NCBI GenBank assembly: GCA_018335795.1
Contig: JAGXRP010000067.1
Span: 1-54,038 of the forward strand
Length of the DNA: 54,038 nt
Direction: 5' to 3'
Source: Desulfobulbaceae bacterium
GTDB lineage: Bacteria; Bacteroidota; Ignavibacteria; Kapaibacteriales; UBA2268
Positions 7,025 to 17,637 of the stretch are shown here, one piece after another (the stretch's first letter is position 1; the number at the start of each line of letters is the position of its first letter). Under the pieces are notes generated by a model. It was not told the origin of the DNA. It saw nothing but the letters and a program-made list of their open reading frames with translations, and made no database searches. A program made the position numbers and the translations under genes.

Positions 7025-10000
7025 ATGAGAAAATTATTATCAATTTCCTTGCTTTTATTGGCAAGCATTATCGCAAGTTCTTACGGACAATTGAACGTAC
7101 AGTTGGCTATTTCTCCCAATCCCTCGCCCTACCTGTCGGATTGGCAAGAGAGACGCGAAACGGCAACGATGATAATCACAAACTCATCTTCAGACCAATT
7201 TTTTGTAAAGTTGCATACTCGAATATATCAGGGCGGATTCTCGGACGGAGCTTTGCAAGCTCAGACGATTACCGAGAAAATGCCTGTGATGTTCATAGAG
7301 CCGGGTGTCACCGTTTTAGATGCCACAGAAATGATCCCATATGAATCAATGGAATTTTACGGACATGTAAATGAAGTTGTGATTCGAACCGGAAAATTAC
7401 CTGCAAATAATTATACTATTTGTATTCAACTTTTAGATGCTGAATTGAACGAGCCACTGACGCAAGACCAATGTCGGCAGTTTTTCATCACAGATTATCA
7501 GGGTCCGACATTGCTATTACCGGAAAATTTGAGCGAATTGAAGCCAGAATCAGTGAGCAATATAATTTTCCGATGGACTCCTGTAGTTCCGCAGCCTTTC
7601 GAGCCGGTTACATACACAATCGCAGTGTTTGAAGTATTGCCAGGGCAATCGCCCGATATGGCTTTTCAAGCAAATTTTCCGATTCTAACCAAAGAGGCAA
7701 TGAATACGAATTTTACTCTTTGGACTCCTGAGTTCGATTATCCGCAACCGGGAATGCAGTATATTTGGAGCGTTCGGGCAATTGATTCGCGTGGTAATCC
7801 ATTAGGACAGAACGACGGTTGGGCAGAGCCATTCATATTCAATGTAACGGAGCGTAGCAGCGGATTTGGTAGCAATTGTTCGTGCGAAGATATTAAGAAA
7901 GCTATTGAAACTCGAGATTGCAAATCATGCTATTCGATCGAAGTGGAAGGATTGCTGATTGATATTAATTGCGGTGTCCCGATTTACCTAACTGAGGTAA
8001 ATTCCTTTGTCACAGCTAAAAGTGATTTCCCAACTGAGTGTGGTGAGCACAGTTGGCTGCTAACGGGAACAGTATTTAAACCCAATCCTGAATATTTGAC
8101 AACTGATGCAAATGCTTCTCAATTTATTACAGAACAAATTGAAATTCCGCTCTCGAATTCAAATATTGCAAACTTTGAGAGTTTTGGGTGGGGCAAATTC
8201 GAGCTTATTCATTCAATTAATGGTCTAACTGTTTCACGATTTTCATTTTTCTCGGACGAGCCTCCAAGCGAAGAAATTCCAATTGCTAAAGGAGGTCATT
8301 CAATAAAAATTATCAGCCCGCAAGATGCTTGTATCGGCTCTGTTGTTAGTGACGTTGTTGATGGCTTGGTAACAATCACTTGGGAATCAACAGGAGAATT
8401 CGTTGATTTCGAGGTGGTAATTTTGGAAAATCCCTGCGGTAGATACCGTTATCCTGTTCCCGGAATAGAGCCACCGATAAAAGTTCCTGCTATGTCGCGT
8501 GTGCCCTACGAAGGAGAAATTGATAGTGGCGGTGAAGGTGGCGGTGGTGACGGTGTTGTTCGTGAAGTACACAAAGAAAAAGTCACTGGTCGCGAAACAC
8601 GTTCGGATTGGAGTACGACAAATTCGGTAGTTGTGCCGCTGGCCGAATTTCTTGATGGAGGGGATGCATTTATCGTACAAATTGAGGGCAATGCCACATC
8701 AACAGACGGCGAAGTTTTTTTGGTTTACTCCGAACCGATTTGTTCCAGATATCGCCCTTTGAATCCGGAAGGAATTCCCGTGGAATCTACTCCTTGTTAT
8801 CCACCGCATCACCCTGATAATGCGTGCATGCCCAAAGTCACGACTTTGCCCGGAAGCGAAATCTCGCTTGGCGTTTATGTAGAGGACAATCAATTATTCG
8901 AATATCCGCGCGCAGTGGCTATGACTGCCGATGCAGTTGATTGGGATATCGTAGAAGTGCAATGCAATCCAAATGATAAATGTCCCGAATCACGAAGCAT
9001 GGAGCAATTCGCAGTTCGTGATTTTGTAAGCCCAAATCAATACAAATGGGAACTCATCGGCAAAGGTTCGCTCAATGACCCATTCGATGTCGGGAATATT
9101 ACTCAACTAACTGATGATATAAATGATATAATCAAAAGAATTGCAGAATTGAAAGAGCGTATTGATTCGTTAAATAAAGCAAAAGATTTACGTGTTAGCA
9201 CTCTTAAAATTCAGCAAGAAAACGCCGAAAAGCAAATCACAATCACAGATAGCGCTATCAAAGTGTTGAGAGATTCGTTGATTACTATTACTCGAATATT
9301 GACTGAAAAACGAGACAGCTTGACAATCATCATAAACGAGCGGATTGCCTTGAGTGATAGGATTATTTCTAAGCGAGATTCGGTTGACGGTGTGGTTTTG
9401 GATTCCATTTCATATTATGACGAACTCCTGTTAAACAAGCCAAGTAGCTACGAACTCGGACTATACGATGAAATTGCGGACGCTCGAGATGAAGTTGATG
9501 ACGGGCATAAAGATTTGCGGCAATCTCAAACAGATCTTGCCGACGAAGCAAAGCGATTGCAGGATGAAATTATTCAGGCATCTAATGCCGTCAAGACCCA
9601 ACAAGATGTTGTCAATAATATCAACTCTCAGATAGAGGGAAATCAGCAAAGAGTAATATTCTTCGAGCGGCAGGCATATAAATTATTTGGTTCATTCGCT
9701 ACTGTTGCACGGAATTATATGCGTGAACGCGACCAATACCGCCGTTCAATGAGCAATTTCATCATTCAAAATTTTGACCAAGGAAGCGATATTCACGACA
9801 CACTATCGAATATTTTCCAATTTGCCGATAATGTAGCCGAAGACCTTATTGGCTCGACAAATCAGCAATATCGAATGACTCGACTCGCTCTATTTGATTC
9901 GCTTAATGTATCGTTTTCAAATTTAGCCGATGATAGTTGCCGTGCTAAATCTGATTCATTGCGTCGTGCTTTATGCTCCTCATCTCTTACTTTTGTTTCG

Positions 10001-13000
10001 AGTTCATATACATTATATCGCCAAGCGTTGAATTCCGCAATTGTACAGAATTTTGTTGTTGACACATCTGCGATTGACAGCATTAAAAAGTACAGGAATA
10101 TAGTTCGTTCTTTAGAGCCACAACTTAAAGCAGCCAAAATTCAGTTGGAACAAACCTTTGATGCTTATAATCAAGCATTAGAAAATGATTCGACAACAAT
10201 TGCACAAATTGTAGAAGCCCAAAAAGCCCTCAAAGACTCGATTACCGCTCGAGAACAACGATTGTCAAAGCTGGAAACAGAATTACGCGATACTGTAAGC
10301 AACCGAGAAGAGACATTTACCAATAAACGCGTCGAATTTGTTGACCGGAAAGCCTTCCACGAAGAATTGCGTCAAATGACAATTATTGATATTTCACGCT
10401 TGAGCGATACAGTCCAAGTGAAAATTTCGGATTCGACTGTCTGCATTACGGAGATAATCAAAATCCAAAGTGACAGCACCATTATCGAACGCGATATTAA
10501 AATTCAAGAAGATTTGCTCAAATCGCTTCAAGATATTCTTGCGCTCGATTCGAATGACATCAAAAAAGAAATTGATGACATGATAAGCAAACTCGAAGAC
10601 GATATCAAAGCGTTAGAAGACAAACTGAAGGCATTGAAGGACAGCTTGAACGTAAGTTTCGCCGGCACAAAAACGGCAACGGGTCCCAAAGTTTATTATA
10701 TCCCGCCACCCTTGGAAGATATAATGAAAGATAAAGCAAGATTTGAAGAGTTAAAAGATTCAGTTGCCAAAGCCGAAACAGACTTATTATTGGCAAAAGC
10801 CGAAAAAGAAGCAGGGCAAAAACAATTGGCGAGAATGCTGGAGAGAATCGGTCGCTCTTTGATTCAATACGTTAATGCTGAGGAAAAAATCAGCGAGCTG
10901 GAAGATGCTAAAAAAGAGGCTGAGGACAAACTTGGCGAAGATGATGAAGAATCCCTAGAATATGGCGAAAGATTAGACGGAATCCGCCAAACGGCTGAAT
11001 CTGCCAAGAATACATCCGAGCAAAAACTCAATGATTTGGACCCCGACAAAATTAAAAGCGAGCTTGTTGTTATCAATCAGGACATCGTGACTAAGAAAAT
11101 TGACGTTGCGGACGCACTCAATGATTTCAACGATTCCTACCTTGATTTGATAGACAAATCCTCCAATCTCGGTCAGTATCGCAAACAATTGCAAGCATTG
11201 ACAAAGCAATATGAATCAACGCTCGACCGTGCAAATGAATTAAAAACAGCACTCACTCAATCACAAAATGAAGTTGCCCGAATTCGTGCTTTGAATGATT
11301 ATGCAAGGGCTCAAGATGCAAAGGCTGATTTGGATAAAAATGAACAAGCATATAAGAAGCAACAAGATAAAATTCAGCTTTTGGTAACTGCAATTCAAGT
11401 ATTACTTCAAAATCACAATAATACGACAAATCAACAATCCGACGCCGAAGATGAATTCATGGAAAAAATCGGCAAAGTAGCCGAGAAAATGCAAGAATTG
11501 AGTGAATTATTTGATAATTATTTCGAAAAATGGAATGAATATCAGGCAGAAAAATTGCAAGTGGCGCATTGGAAAGTAACGAAAGTAAAAGCTGAAGACC
11601 TCGAAAGTAAAGTAAATGATGCCGAAGCCAAACTCAATCAGATGAAGAAAACTGACAGCCTTGATAAGCAATTCGACTTGACAAAAGTTGATGATGAATT
11701 GAGGAAATATCAAGATGCAAAATCTAATGCTGATTCGACTATTGCAGAAATTGTCAGAAAAGGAAAGGAATTGCTCGATGAATGGGATGATAATATCGAA
11801 GATGCCGAAGACAAAGTTGTTGAAAAAAAGGAAGATTTGCGGCAATTCTTATTGAATGAATTTAATACCGTTGACCTCAGAGTTCAGCTCAAAGTTACTG
11901 TAAATGATGATGTTATTGACGGATTTCGTTTCGATGATAGTGAAAAAATCAAAACGAAAGAACTAAAATATATGTCCAAACGAGAGCCGGTATTTGATAG
12001 TGAATACCCGGAAGTATCTGCTCCACCGGTTGATAAAAAAGGTGGTGAATGTTTAGTACGATATAATTTTGATAAAGACCCACCAATCACAGCAAGCGAC
12101 CCCACTTTCTTCAGAAAGGAACCACGTACAATTGCACTTGTTTACAAAAATGGCGAGCCGCTATGGGCCCAATGGCCCGTAATCGAAAATTCTGCTCCAA
12201 CGCTGTCTAAAGATATTGTTATTATGGCAGGAAATGCACAAGATACTGATGATTTCTCTATTACCTGCCGTACTGATTGCGAAACGAAACCTATAAAGGA
12301 TGGAATTGTTGAATTACCCAAATATATCTGGCGTGGCGATGGGAAATATTATCAGATTAATACTGCAAATTTGGAACATCAAGTCCTTGCTTATTGGGAG
12401 CCGCCGGATGTACCTCAACCATTTTGCGAAAAGGATTTTGAGGTTGTTAATGACTTTCGGGCTGCTCGGAAGGGACCCGATGACGATGTCTTGGACAAAA
12501 AGACTAAACCCTTGATTGTACCGGGAGTATTGATTGAAGTACCAGAAAAGTTGATTGGGTGGTCTGAAAAGAAAGATTCAATCAAAGCGAGAATCGTCAA
12601 AGGCGACCACACAGGGCTCCCGGGGGAAAAAATCGAATATTCAGTCACTCTGCTCGAGGGTCGCTCCGAAGATTACGGATTTCCTACTGATACGGTCAAA
12701 GTCGTTACAACCGATGGCGACGGTTATGCACCAATTGAATTCAACTACGGCAAAGGTTTTGCAAGATTTGAAATCAAAGTGAAATGGTTCCGAAAAGATA
12801 CATGCGAAATCAAAATAATCGAAGTGGAATCGCCACTCAAGATTCAAATGCTCCGATTTGCTTCTGGATTGAGCAAAGAGGCTTTAGATGGCGCCATGGA
12901 AATATGGGATGGTGCATCGGTGCAAGACATAGCCGCTACAATGAGCACTGATGACGAAAAGAGAATCTACGGAATTGCTGGTTTGTTCGATAATTATCCG

Positions 13001-15511
13001 AATTTTATCAACGAAGAGTATATCAATTACGAGCTTGACGACCCGAAACTCGCTGTTGACCCTGATTCTGTCGAAACTTCATTATTCGGCATTGCCGTCA
13101 CCTATGTAGATGGTGATGTCCCCGAAAATGCAAAATTGGAGTTGACTGCACGTTGCGAAGAAGTTTTCGAATTAATCGCAGACCCGTATGAAGATTCGAT
13201 GGAGTTAAATACCACAAAAGAAGACCGATTCAAAATCGGCATTGATAAGTCAATTTTTACTATTGTGATGGATGAACCATTCACAGTTGGTGAATTGATA
13301 AGCGGCACAGGAAAACTTGAAATTGCTCCGGGTGGGCTTAATCCGGCATTTTTGACTCAACTTCTGAATATAGTTTTAGTCGCTGACGAAGTCTTTGTCG
13401 AAAATGAAGGGCAAGACATTGTAGCTCAATCCGGTAGAGTAACATGGGAAGCACCGGACGGCTTATCGGCAGATTTGCCGGGTTTCAAATTTACATTAGA
13501 TTCGCTGTCTTTGCGAGCTAAGCAAGCTGCTCAAATGGGAGGAAAAATTTCAAGTTCAAGCGACAAATTGCCTCACCCCGTTGGATTCGACGCTGAATTA
13601 TATTCTGACGGTGAATTTTTCGGGAATGTATATAATTTACCGGAAATTAATGTTTCATCTTTTAGATTAAATCAAGGAACTTCTCTCGCAATTGATTGGT
13701 CGAGCACTCGTTCTGTTGCCGGATTTAGCAATGATTTCAAGGGAATCGTAATCCGAACTGCAACTTTGGAATTCCCCAATGTATTCTCTCGGGAAAATTC
13801 GCCCGATAAAATGGCTCTAATTGTGGATAATTTTGGAATTTCAAGAGAGGGTGTTCAAGGCACGATTGCCCTAAAAGGTGAAGTAACGGGAGGATTTGCA
13901 GGCTTTGAAATGAAATTGGAGCAAATTGCTCTTGAATTCGAAATGGGTAAATTAAATCCGAAAACAATCACACTCGAAGGCAATCTCACTCCACCTGCAA
14001 ACATCGTAGATGGTACAATTGCATTTAAAATCACCAAATCAGGCGATGATTGGATTGGCGAAATGACGACCAAGGGTGAAATTCTCGTTCCTTCAATCGG
14101 ATTAACCATTGCATTAAATGACGGTACAAAAGCAGGATGGAATACAGCCAAAGAGGAAGGTTCCTTGCTTGTCAACGGAATGTTTAAGTCCCGATTTACA
14201 GGGGAAATAGAGTTAGAAAATCTGAAAATTACATCCGGTGGAGAGATTGACGCCGATGCTGTCCGTGTGAAAACTGATGCAGCACTCGTTATTCGCGGCT
14301 TCAATCTCAATCTTGATGAAGTGGCTTTAGTTCGAGTTTCGGGCGAAGGCTCTACATCTCAGTATGCAATCGAAGTCTCAGGTGGATTCGGATTCCCGAG
14401 TATTCCGGTCAAGAAAATCGAAGGCAAATTAATCGTTAGCCCGGGATTGAAAATCGCAGTCGAAGTTTCTGATGCGGAAATCTCATTCGAGTATGGTCCG
14501 GTCGAATTTAGCGGGAAAGTGCAATTTGGGAATAATTATTTCAAAGGCGATTTTGATGTCGGACTTAAGCAGCCCAAATTCGGGCTTAAATGCTCTTTCA
14601 TAATTGGTACACAAGAAATTGATTCGGTTAATTTTTTCACTTATTGGTATGCAGAAATGCAACTTGCATTGGGAGCGACAGGCATTCCACTTGGAAGTAC
14701 AGGGCTTGCTATAACAAGGCTCGGTGGCGGAGTGGGCTGGAATTATGACCCGCCGGTCGGATCGCAGGAAGGGGCACCTCGTAAAACAGACGGATTTGCA
14801 TTTAAAGCCCTGATTGGCATTGGTACTGTCCCGGGTGGTAAATTCTTGAATTGTCTCTTCACGATGGTCTATACTCCTTCTAAGTTTTCGCTCGGTGGCA
14901 AGTTATGGCTGCTCGAACAAGAAGATAATATTTTCGCTGAAGGTGTTCTTAATCTATATTTTGACACTCAATCTCCAAACGCTATTGATGGTTTCGTCAA
15001 AAGTTTTGTAGGAATTCCTGATGCTGAGGGCAAAATTGTTCGATTAGACGGAAAAATTAATTACAAAATTACTCGCAGTGGTAGTATTAATATTGAGAGC
15101 GAAACACTCAATGGCGCATTATTAGATTTATTAAAAGCCGAAGGAACGATTGTAATTAACGAAAATGTTATTGATTTGAATGGACGAATATTTCTCGAAT
15201 TCTACAATGATGATATTAGCGTGGCAGGGATTTTAACATTAATTGTAGATTTCAAAGCCGAAGCATCTGGGTCGTTCAAATATTTGGTGAAACAAACGCG
15301 GCTGTTTGCAGGAGTGAAATTTGAAGGACACATTGACATCAATCTCGATACTCCATTTGGTGTTGCCGATATTTTATCTGCAAATGCTCTAGTAAATATG
15401 CAATTAGACGCTCGCCCCAATCGTATAGAAGCTCGCGGATTTGCGTTTTTCTCTTATAGTGCATGGATATACAGTGGCAATGCTAAAGTAGATTTTGGTT
15501 TTACAATTTAA
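7025..15511 (+). CDS. Giant secreted TANFOR-like/coiled-coil protein
   Basis: A 2828-residue protein with a clear signal peptide (residues 1-22, ending SSYGQ). Residues about 23-280 resemble the TANFOR-type N-terminal module of large Bacteroidota surface proteins: a strand-rich domain with SPNPSPYLSDW and LPANNYTICIQLLD, followed by an FN3-like domain ending QYIWSVRAID. A cysteine-containing segment (NCSCEDIKKAIETRDCKSCY) and a glycine-rich linker follow. Residues about 694-1612 are dominated by charged heptad-like helices (coiled coil), broken by an aromatic helical stretch at about 877-1018 and a proline-rich segment (YYIPPPLEDI) near 1222-1231. Residues 1613-2828 are beta-rich with no family I can name; the G-rich GLAITRLGGGVGWNYDPP motif near residue 2560 weakly recalls DUF6603. 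No T9SS sorting domain is seen at the C-terminus. GGGAG precedes the start; the next gene begins 15 bases after the stop. Confidence 0.85.
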   Translation: MRKLLSISLLLLASIIASSYGQLNVQLAISPNPSPYLSDWQERRETATMIITNSSSDQFFVKLHTRIYQGGFSDGALQAQTITEKMPVMFIEPGVTVLDATEMIPYESMEFYGHVNEVVIRTGKLPANNYTICIQLLDAELNEPLTQDQCRQFFITDYQGPTLLLPENLSELKPESVSNIIFRWTPVVPQPFEPVTYTIAVFEVLPGQSPDMAFQANFPILTKEAMNTNFTLWTPEFDYPQPGMQYIWSVRAIDSRGNPLGQNDGWAEPFIFNVTERSSGFGSNCSCEDIKKAIETRDCKSCYSIEVEGLLIDINCGVPIYLTEVNSFVTAKSDFPTECGEHSWLLTGTVFKPNPEYLTTDANASQFITEQIEIPLSNSNIANFESFGWGKFELIHSINGLTVSRFSFFSDEPPSEEIPIAKGGHSIKIISPQDACIGSVVSDVVDGLVTITWESTGEFVDFEVVILENPCGRYRYPVPGIEPPIKVPAMSRVPYEGEIDSGGEGGGGDGVVREVHKEKVTGRETRSDWSTTNSVVVPLAEFLDGGDAFIVQIEGNATSTDGEVFLVYSEPICSRYRPLNPEGIPVESTPCYPPHHPDNACMPKVTTLPGSEISLGVYVEDNQLFEYPRAVAMTADAVDWDIVEVQCNPNDKCPESRSMEQFAVRDFVSPNQYKWELIGKGSLNDPFDVGNITQLTDDINDIIKRIAELKERIDSLNKAKDLRVSTLKIQQENAEKQITITDSAIKVLRDSLITITRILTEKRDSLTIIINERIALSDRIISKRDSVDGVVLDSISYYDELLLNKPSSYELGLYDEIADARDEVDDGHKDLRQSQTDLADEAKRLQDEIIQASNAVKTQQDVVNNINSQIEGNQQRVIFFERQAYKLFGSFATVARNYMRERDQYRRSMSNFIIQNFDQGSDIHDTLSNIFQFADNVAEDLIGSTNQQYRMTRLALFDSLNVSFSNLADDSCRAKSDSLRRALCSSSLTFVSSSYTLYRQALNSAIVQNFVVDTSAIDSIKKYRNIVRSLEPQLKAAKIQLEQTFDAYNQALENDSTTIAQIVEAQKALKDSITAREQRLSKLETELRDTVSNREETFTNKRVEFVDRKAFHEELRQMTIIDISRLSDTVQVKISDSTVCITEIIKIQSDSTIIERDIKIQEDLLKSLQDILALDSNDIKKEIDDMISKLEDDIKALEDKLKALKDSLNVSFAGTKTATGPKVYYIPPPLEDIMKDKARFEELKDSVAKAETDLLLAKAEKEAGQKQLARMLERIGRSLIQYVNAEEKISELEDAKKEAEDKLGEDDEESLEYGERLDGIRQTAESAKNTSEQKLNDLDPDKIKSELVVINQDIVTKKIDVADALNDFNDSYLDLIDKSSNLGQYRKQLQALTKQYESTLDRANELKTALTQSQNEVARIRALNDYARAQDAKADLDKNEQAYKKQQDKIQLLVTAIQVLLQNHNNTTNQQSDAEDEFMEKIGKVAEKMQELSELFDNYFEKWNEYQAEKLQVAHWKVTKVKAEDLESKVNDAEAKLNQMKKTDSLDKQFDLTKVDDELRKYQDAKSNADSTIAEIVRKGKELLDEWDDNIEDAEDKVVEKKEDLRQFLLNEFNTVDLRVQLKVTVNDDVIDGFRFDDSEKIKTKELKYMSKREPVFDSEYPEVSAPPVDKKGGECLVRYNFDKDPPITASDPTFFRKEPRTIALVYKNGEPLWAQWPVIENSAPTLSKDIVIMAGNAQDTDDFSITCRTDCETKPIKDGIVELPKYIWRGDGKYYQINTANLEHQVLAYWEPPDVPQPFCEKDFEVVNDFRAARKGPDDDVLDKKTKPLIVPGVLIEVPEKLIGWSEKKDSIKARIVKGDHTGLPGEKIEYSVTLLEGRSEDYGFPTDTVKVVTTDGDGYAPIEFNYGKGFARFEIKVKWFRKDTCEIKIIEVESPLKIQMLRFASGLSKEALDGAMEIWDGASVQDIAATMSTDDEKRIYGIAGLFDNYPNFINEEYINYELDDPKLAVDPDSVETSLFGIAVTYVDGDVPENAKLELTARCEEVFELIADPYEDSMELNTTKEDRFKIGIDKSIFTIVMDEPFTVGELISGTGKLEIAPGGLNPAFLTQLLNIVLVADEVFVENEGQDIVAQSGRVTWEAPDGLSADLPGFKFTLDSLSLRAKQAAQMGGKISSSSDKLPHPVGFDAELYSDGEFFGNVYNLPEINVSSFRLNQGTSLAIDWSSTRSVAGFSNDFKGIVIRTATLEFPNVFSRENSPDKMALIVDNFGISREGVQGTIALKGEVTGGFAGFEMKLEQIALEFEMGKLNPKTITLEGNLTPPANIVDGTIAFKITKSGDDWIGEMTTKGEILVPSIGLTIALNDGTKAGWNTAKEEGSLLVNGMFKSRFTGEIELENLKITSGGEIDADAVRVKTDAALVIRGFNLNLDEVALVRVSGEGSTSQYAIEVSGGFGFPSIPVKKIEGKLIVSPGLKIAVEVSDAEISFEYGPVEFSGKVQFGNNYFKGDFDVGLKQPKFGLKCSFIIGTQEIDSVNFFTYWYAEMQLALGATGIPLGSTGLAITRLGGGVGWNYDPPVGSQEGAPRKTDGFAFKALIGIGTVPGGKFLNCLFTMVYTPSKFSLGGKLWLLEQEDNIFAEGVLNLYFDTQSPNAIDGFVKSFVGIPDAEGKIVRLDGKINYKITRSGSINIESETLNGALLDLLKAEGTIVINENVIDLNGRIFLEFYNDDISVAGILTLIVDFKAEASGSFKYLVKQTRLFAGVKFEGHIDINLDTPFGVADILSANALVNMQLDARPNRIEARGFAFFSYSAWIYSGNAKVDFGFTI

Positions 15512-15526
15512 ATATTTGGTGAAAAA

Positions 15527-17548
15527 ATGAAAAAGTTAATTTTAATGTTTATATTTTATTCAATTGCAATTTTTTCGCAAGACCCTGCATATTTAATTTT
15601 CAGAAATTCAGGAAATGTTTATCTTAAATGGGAATATTTGCGAGATAATAATCATGAGCATTACAATATTTATCGGCAATATGAAAATAGTGATACATGG
15701 GAACAAATAAATCCAAAACCACTTAAATTAATTACAGATATTGACGAAATTGTTTATATTGGCGGTGAATATTATGGCTCTATTTATTTATCATTAATGG
15801 GTGTCAAACGAGAAAAACGAGATATTACAAAATCGGATATCATCGCTTGGCAAAATAATGCAGAGGCTTATTCAATGTTGAACGCACTGTCGGTCACTCA
15901 GCCGTTGATTTCCGAACTAACAGGCACTTCATTTCTCGACACGCCCGAATCCCGTGCTCGAGTTCGGTATAAAATTAATTCCATCAGAGCAGCAGATGAA
16001 TTACATTATATCACAAGTGAGTTTATTGACACGAAAATTGATGATATTGTGCCCACTCCCGAGGATATTTCAATCAAACCGCTAAATAATTCCGCAAGTA
16101 TTATTTGGGCACGAAGTTTAGACGTATTGCAATCAGGGAGAGCTGTTAATTTTAATATTTATCGTGCAGATAATATTACCGGTCCATATTTAATTGTAAA
16201 TTTTGCAGATATGTTCCAAGGAGTATTAACGGGAGAAGAAGTCGAAGTTGATACAAATTATTTCAATTTTGTTGATGATAATTTAATTAACGGAAAAACA
16301 TATTATTATTATTTAACGGGAGTAAATACCTTTGGCTTTGAAAGCCAACGTACTTCGGTCTATGAAGTTGTTCCGTCGGATAATCGTGTCCCTATGGCAC
16401 CGGGAGACATTACAATTAATGAATTTGGGGGCAGACTGAAATTATCTTGGAGAAATATATCTCGTGTCAGACCAATAGGTTACGAAATATTTAAATCTAT
16501 TGGTGATACTGACAATTTCGTAAAAGTTTTTCCTACTTTAGACGCTCAATATGATGCCACAATTACAACTTGGACTGATGCTGATGTCCGTGAAGGCGAA
16601 TTCTACAGTTATTATCTCGTAGCAATAGGTCAAAGCGGGGCACGTAGTGAGACATCCGATACTCTCACTTTTATTATTGATGATTATATTCCGCCTGCTG
16701 CACCGGTCGGCGTTGTGGCAGTCGGGGATACAGGCGCTATCAAGCTAAGTTGGGAGGCTAATACCGAACATGATTTGCTCGGCTATCAAATTGAGCGCTC
16801 ATCCGATTCGAGATTTGCCACACGTTTTCTTGTAACCGACAAGCCAATTACGGGAACTGAATTTATTGACACCGTGCGTCGCGAGTCCCAAAGCGATATT
16901 GCATATTTTGTTTATGCTCTCGATAAAAGTTACAACCGTTCACTTCCATCGGAGCGTGTCATAGTGCGAGTAATTGATGTTGTGCCGCCATTGACGCCAG
17001 AAATGACAAGCATTTACGAAGAGGATGACAAATATTTCGTCAATTGGACAAAATCTCCTGATAATGACTTGAAAGCCTATCGTTTGTATCTTTCAATCGG
17101 CGATTCGAGCAGTTTTACTCTCAAAACCGAAACTACTTCCCTCTCTTTTTCTGACCGAATCAGCGAACGCAAAGAGCATTTTTTCAAAGTTGTCGCGGTA
17201 GATTTGTCCGGAAATGAATCTCTTTTTTCACGAATCAGACGGCTTCAAATTGAGGACGAAACACCACGACCACCGGATTCGGTTCAAGTAATTCAAGAAG
17301 AAAAATATGTCAATATCGAATGGAAAGCGCCTGAAGACGAGCGTGTAGTGGGATTCTTCATTCAGCGCAATTATGCCGAAAAAGGCAGCCCGATGGTTGA
17401 TTTGGCTGTCTTGAAAGCTGATAAAAGCAGATTCATGGATTGGGATGTTGATATAACTCGCGAATGTACTTATTATATCTACTCTCGCGACGAAAAATGG
17501 CGTTTGAGCAAGCCGGTAATAATAAATTTCGGTCCCAAATCAAAATAA
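15527..17548 (+). CDS. Secreted protein with tandem fibronectin type III domains
   Basis: A 673-residue protein with a signal peptide (residues 1-18, ending IFSQD). After a first strand-rich region come about five consecutive FN3-like domains at roughly residues 185-285, 290-385, 390-490, 493-580 and 583-673, recognised by repeated patterns such as KLSWEANTEHDLLGYQIER, FVNWTKSPDNDLKAYRLY and NIEWKAPEDERVVGFFIQR. FN3 arrays act as spacers or protein/carbohydrate-binding modules on the cell surface. No catalytic domain and no T9SS sorting domain are visible. It starts 15 bases after the giant coiled-coil gene and is almost certainly co-transcribed with it and with the upstream barrel gene, which suggests the three work together at the surface (inference from context). 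Confidence 0.82.
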   Translation: MKKLILMFIFYSIAIFSQDPAYLIFRNSGNVYLKWEYLRDNNHEHYNIYRQYENSDTWEQINPKPLKLITDIDEIVYIGGEYYGSIYLSLMGVKREKRDITKSDIIAWQNNAEAYSMLNALSVTQPLISELTGTSFLDTPESRARVRYKINSIRAADELHYITSEFIDTKIDDIVPTPEDISIKPLNNSASIIWARSLDVLQSGRAVNFNIYRADNITGPYLIVNFADMFQGVLTGEEVEVDTNYFNFVDDNLINGKTYYYYLTGVNTFGFESQRTSVYEVVPSDNRVPMAPGDITINEFGGRLKLSWRNISRVRPIGYEIFKSIGDTDNFVKVFPTLDAQYDATITTWTDADVREGEFYSYYLVAIGQSGARSETSDTLTFIIDDYIPPAAPVGVVAVGDTGAIKLSWEANTEHDLLGYQIERSSDSRFATRFLVTDKPITGTEFIDTVRRESQSDIAYFVYALDKSYNRSLPSERVIVRVIDVVPPLTPEMTSIYEEDDKYFVNWTKSPDNDLKAYRLYLSIGDSSSFTLKTETTSLSFSDRISERKEHFFKVVAVDLSGNESLFSRIRRLQIEDETPRPPDSVQVIQEEKYVNIEWKAPEDERVVGFFIQRNYAEKGSPMVDLAVLKADKSRFMDWDVDITRECTYYIYSRDEKWRLSKPVIINFGPKSK

Positions 17549-17637
17549 TTCACAATAAATCGCTCTTATATGGGAAATCTTTCATATATTGTGATTTGGA
17601 TAACAATATTATTTGAAAAATAAAATTGAGAATGTAA

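Noticed and set aside
13855-14310. 151-codon open frame on the minus strand inside the giant gene
   Set aside because: The giant protein is continuous on the plus strand with consistent codon use; the antisense frame shows no domain or start signal.
17550-17594. Inverted repeat TCACAATA...TATTGTGA after the FN3 gene
   Set aside because: The loop is long and no T-run follows, so neither a terminator nor an operator can be claimed with confidence.
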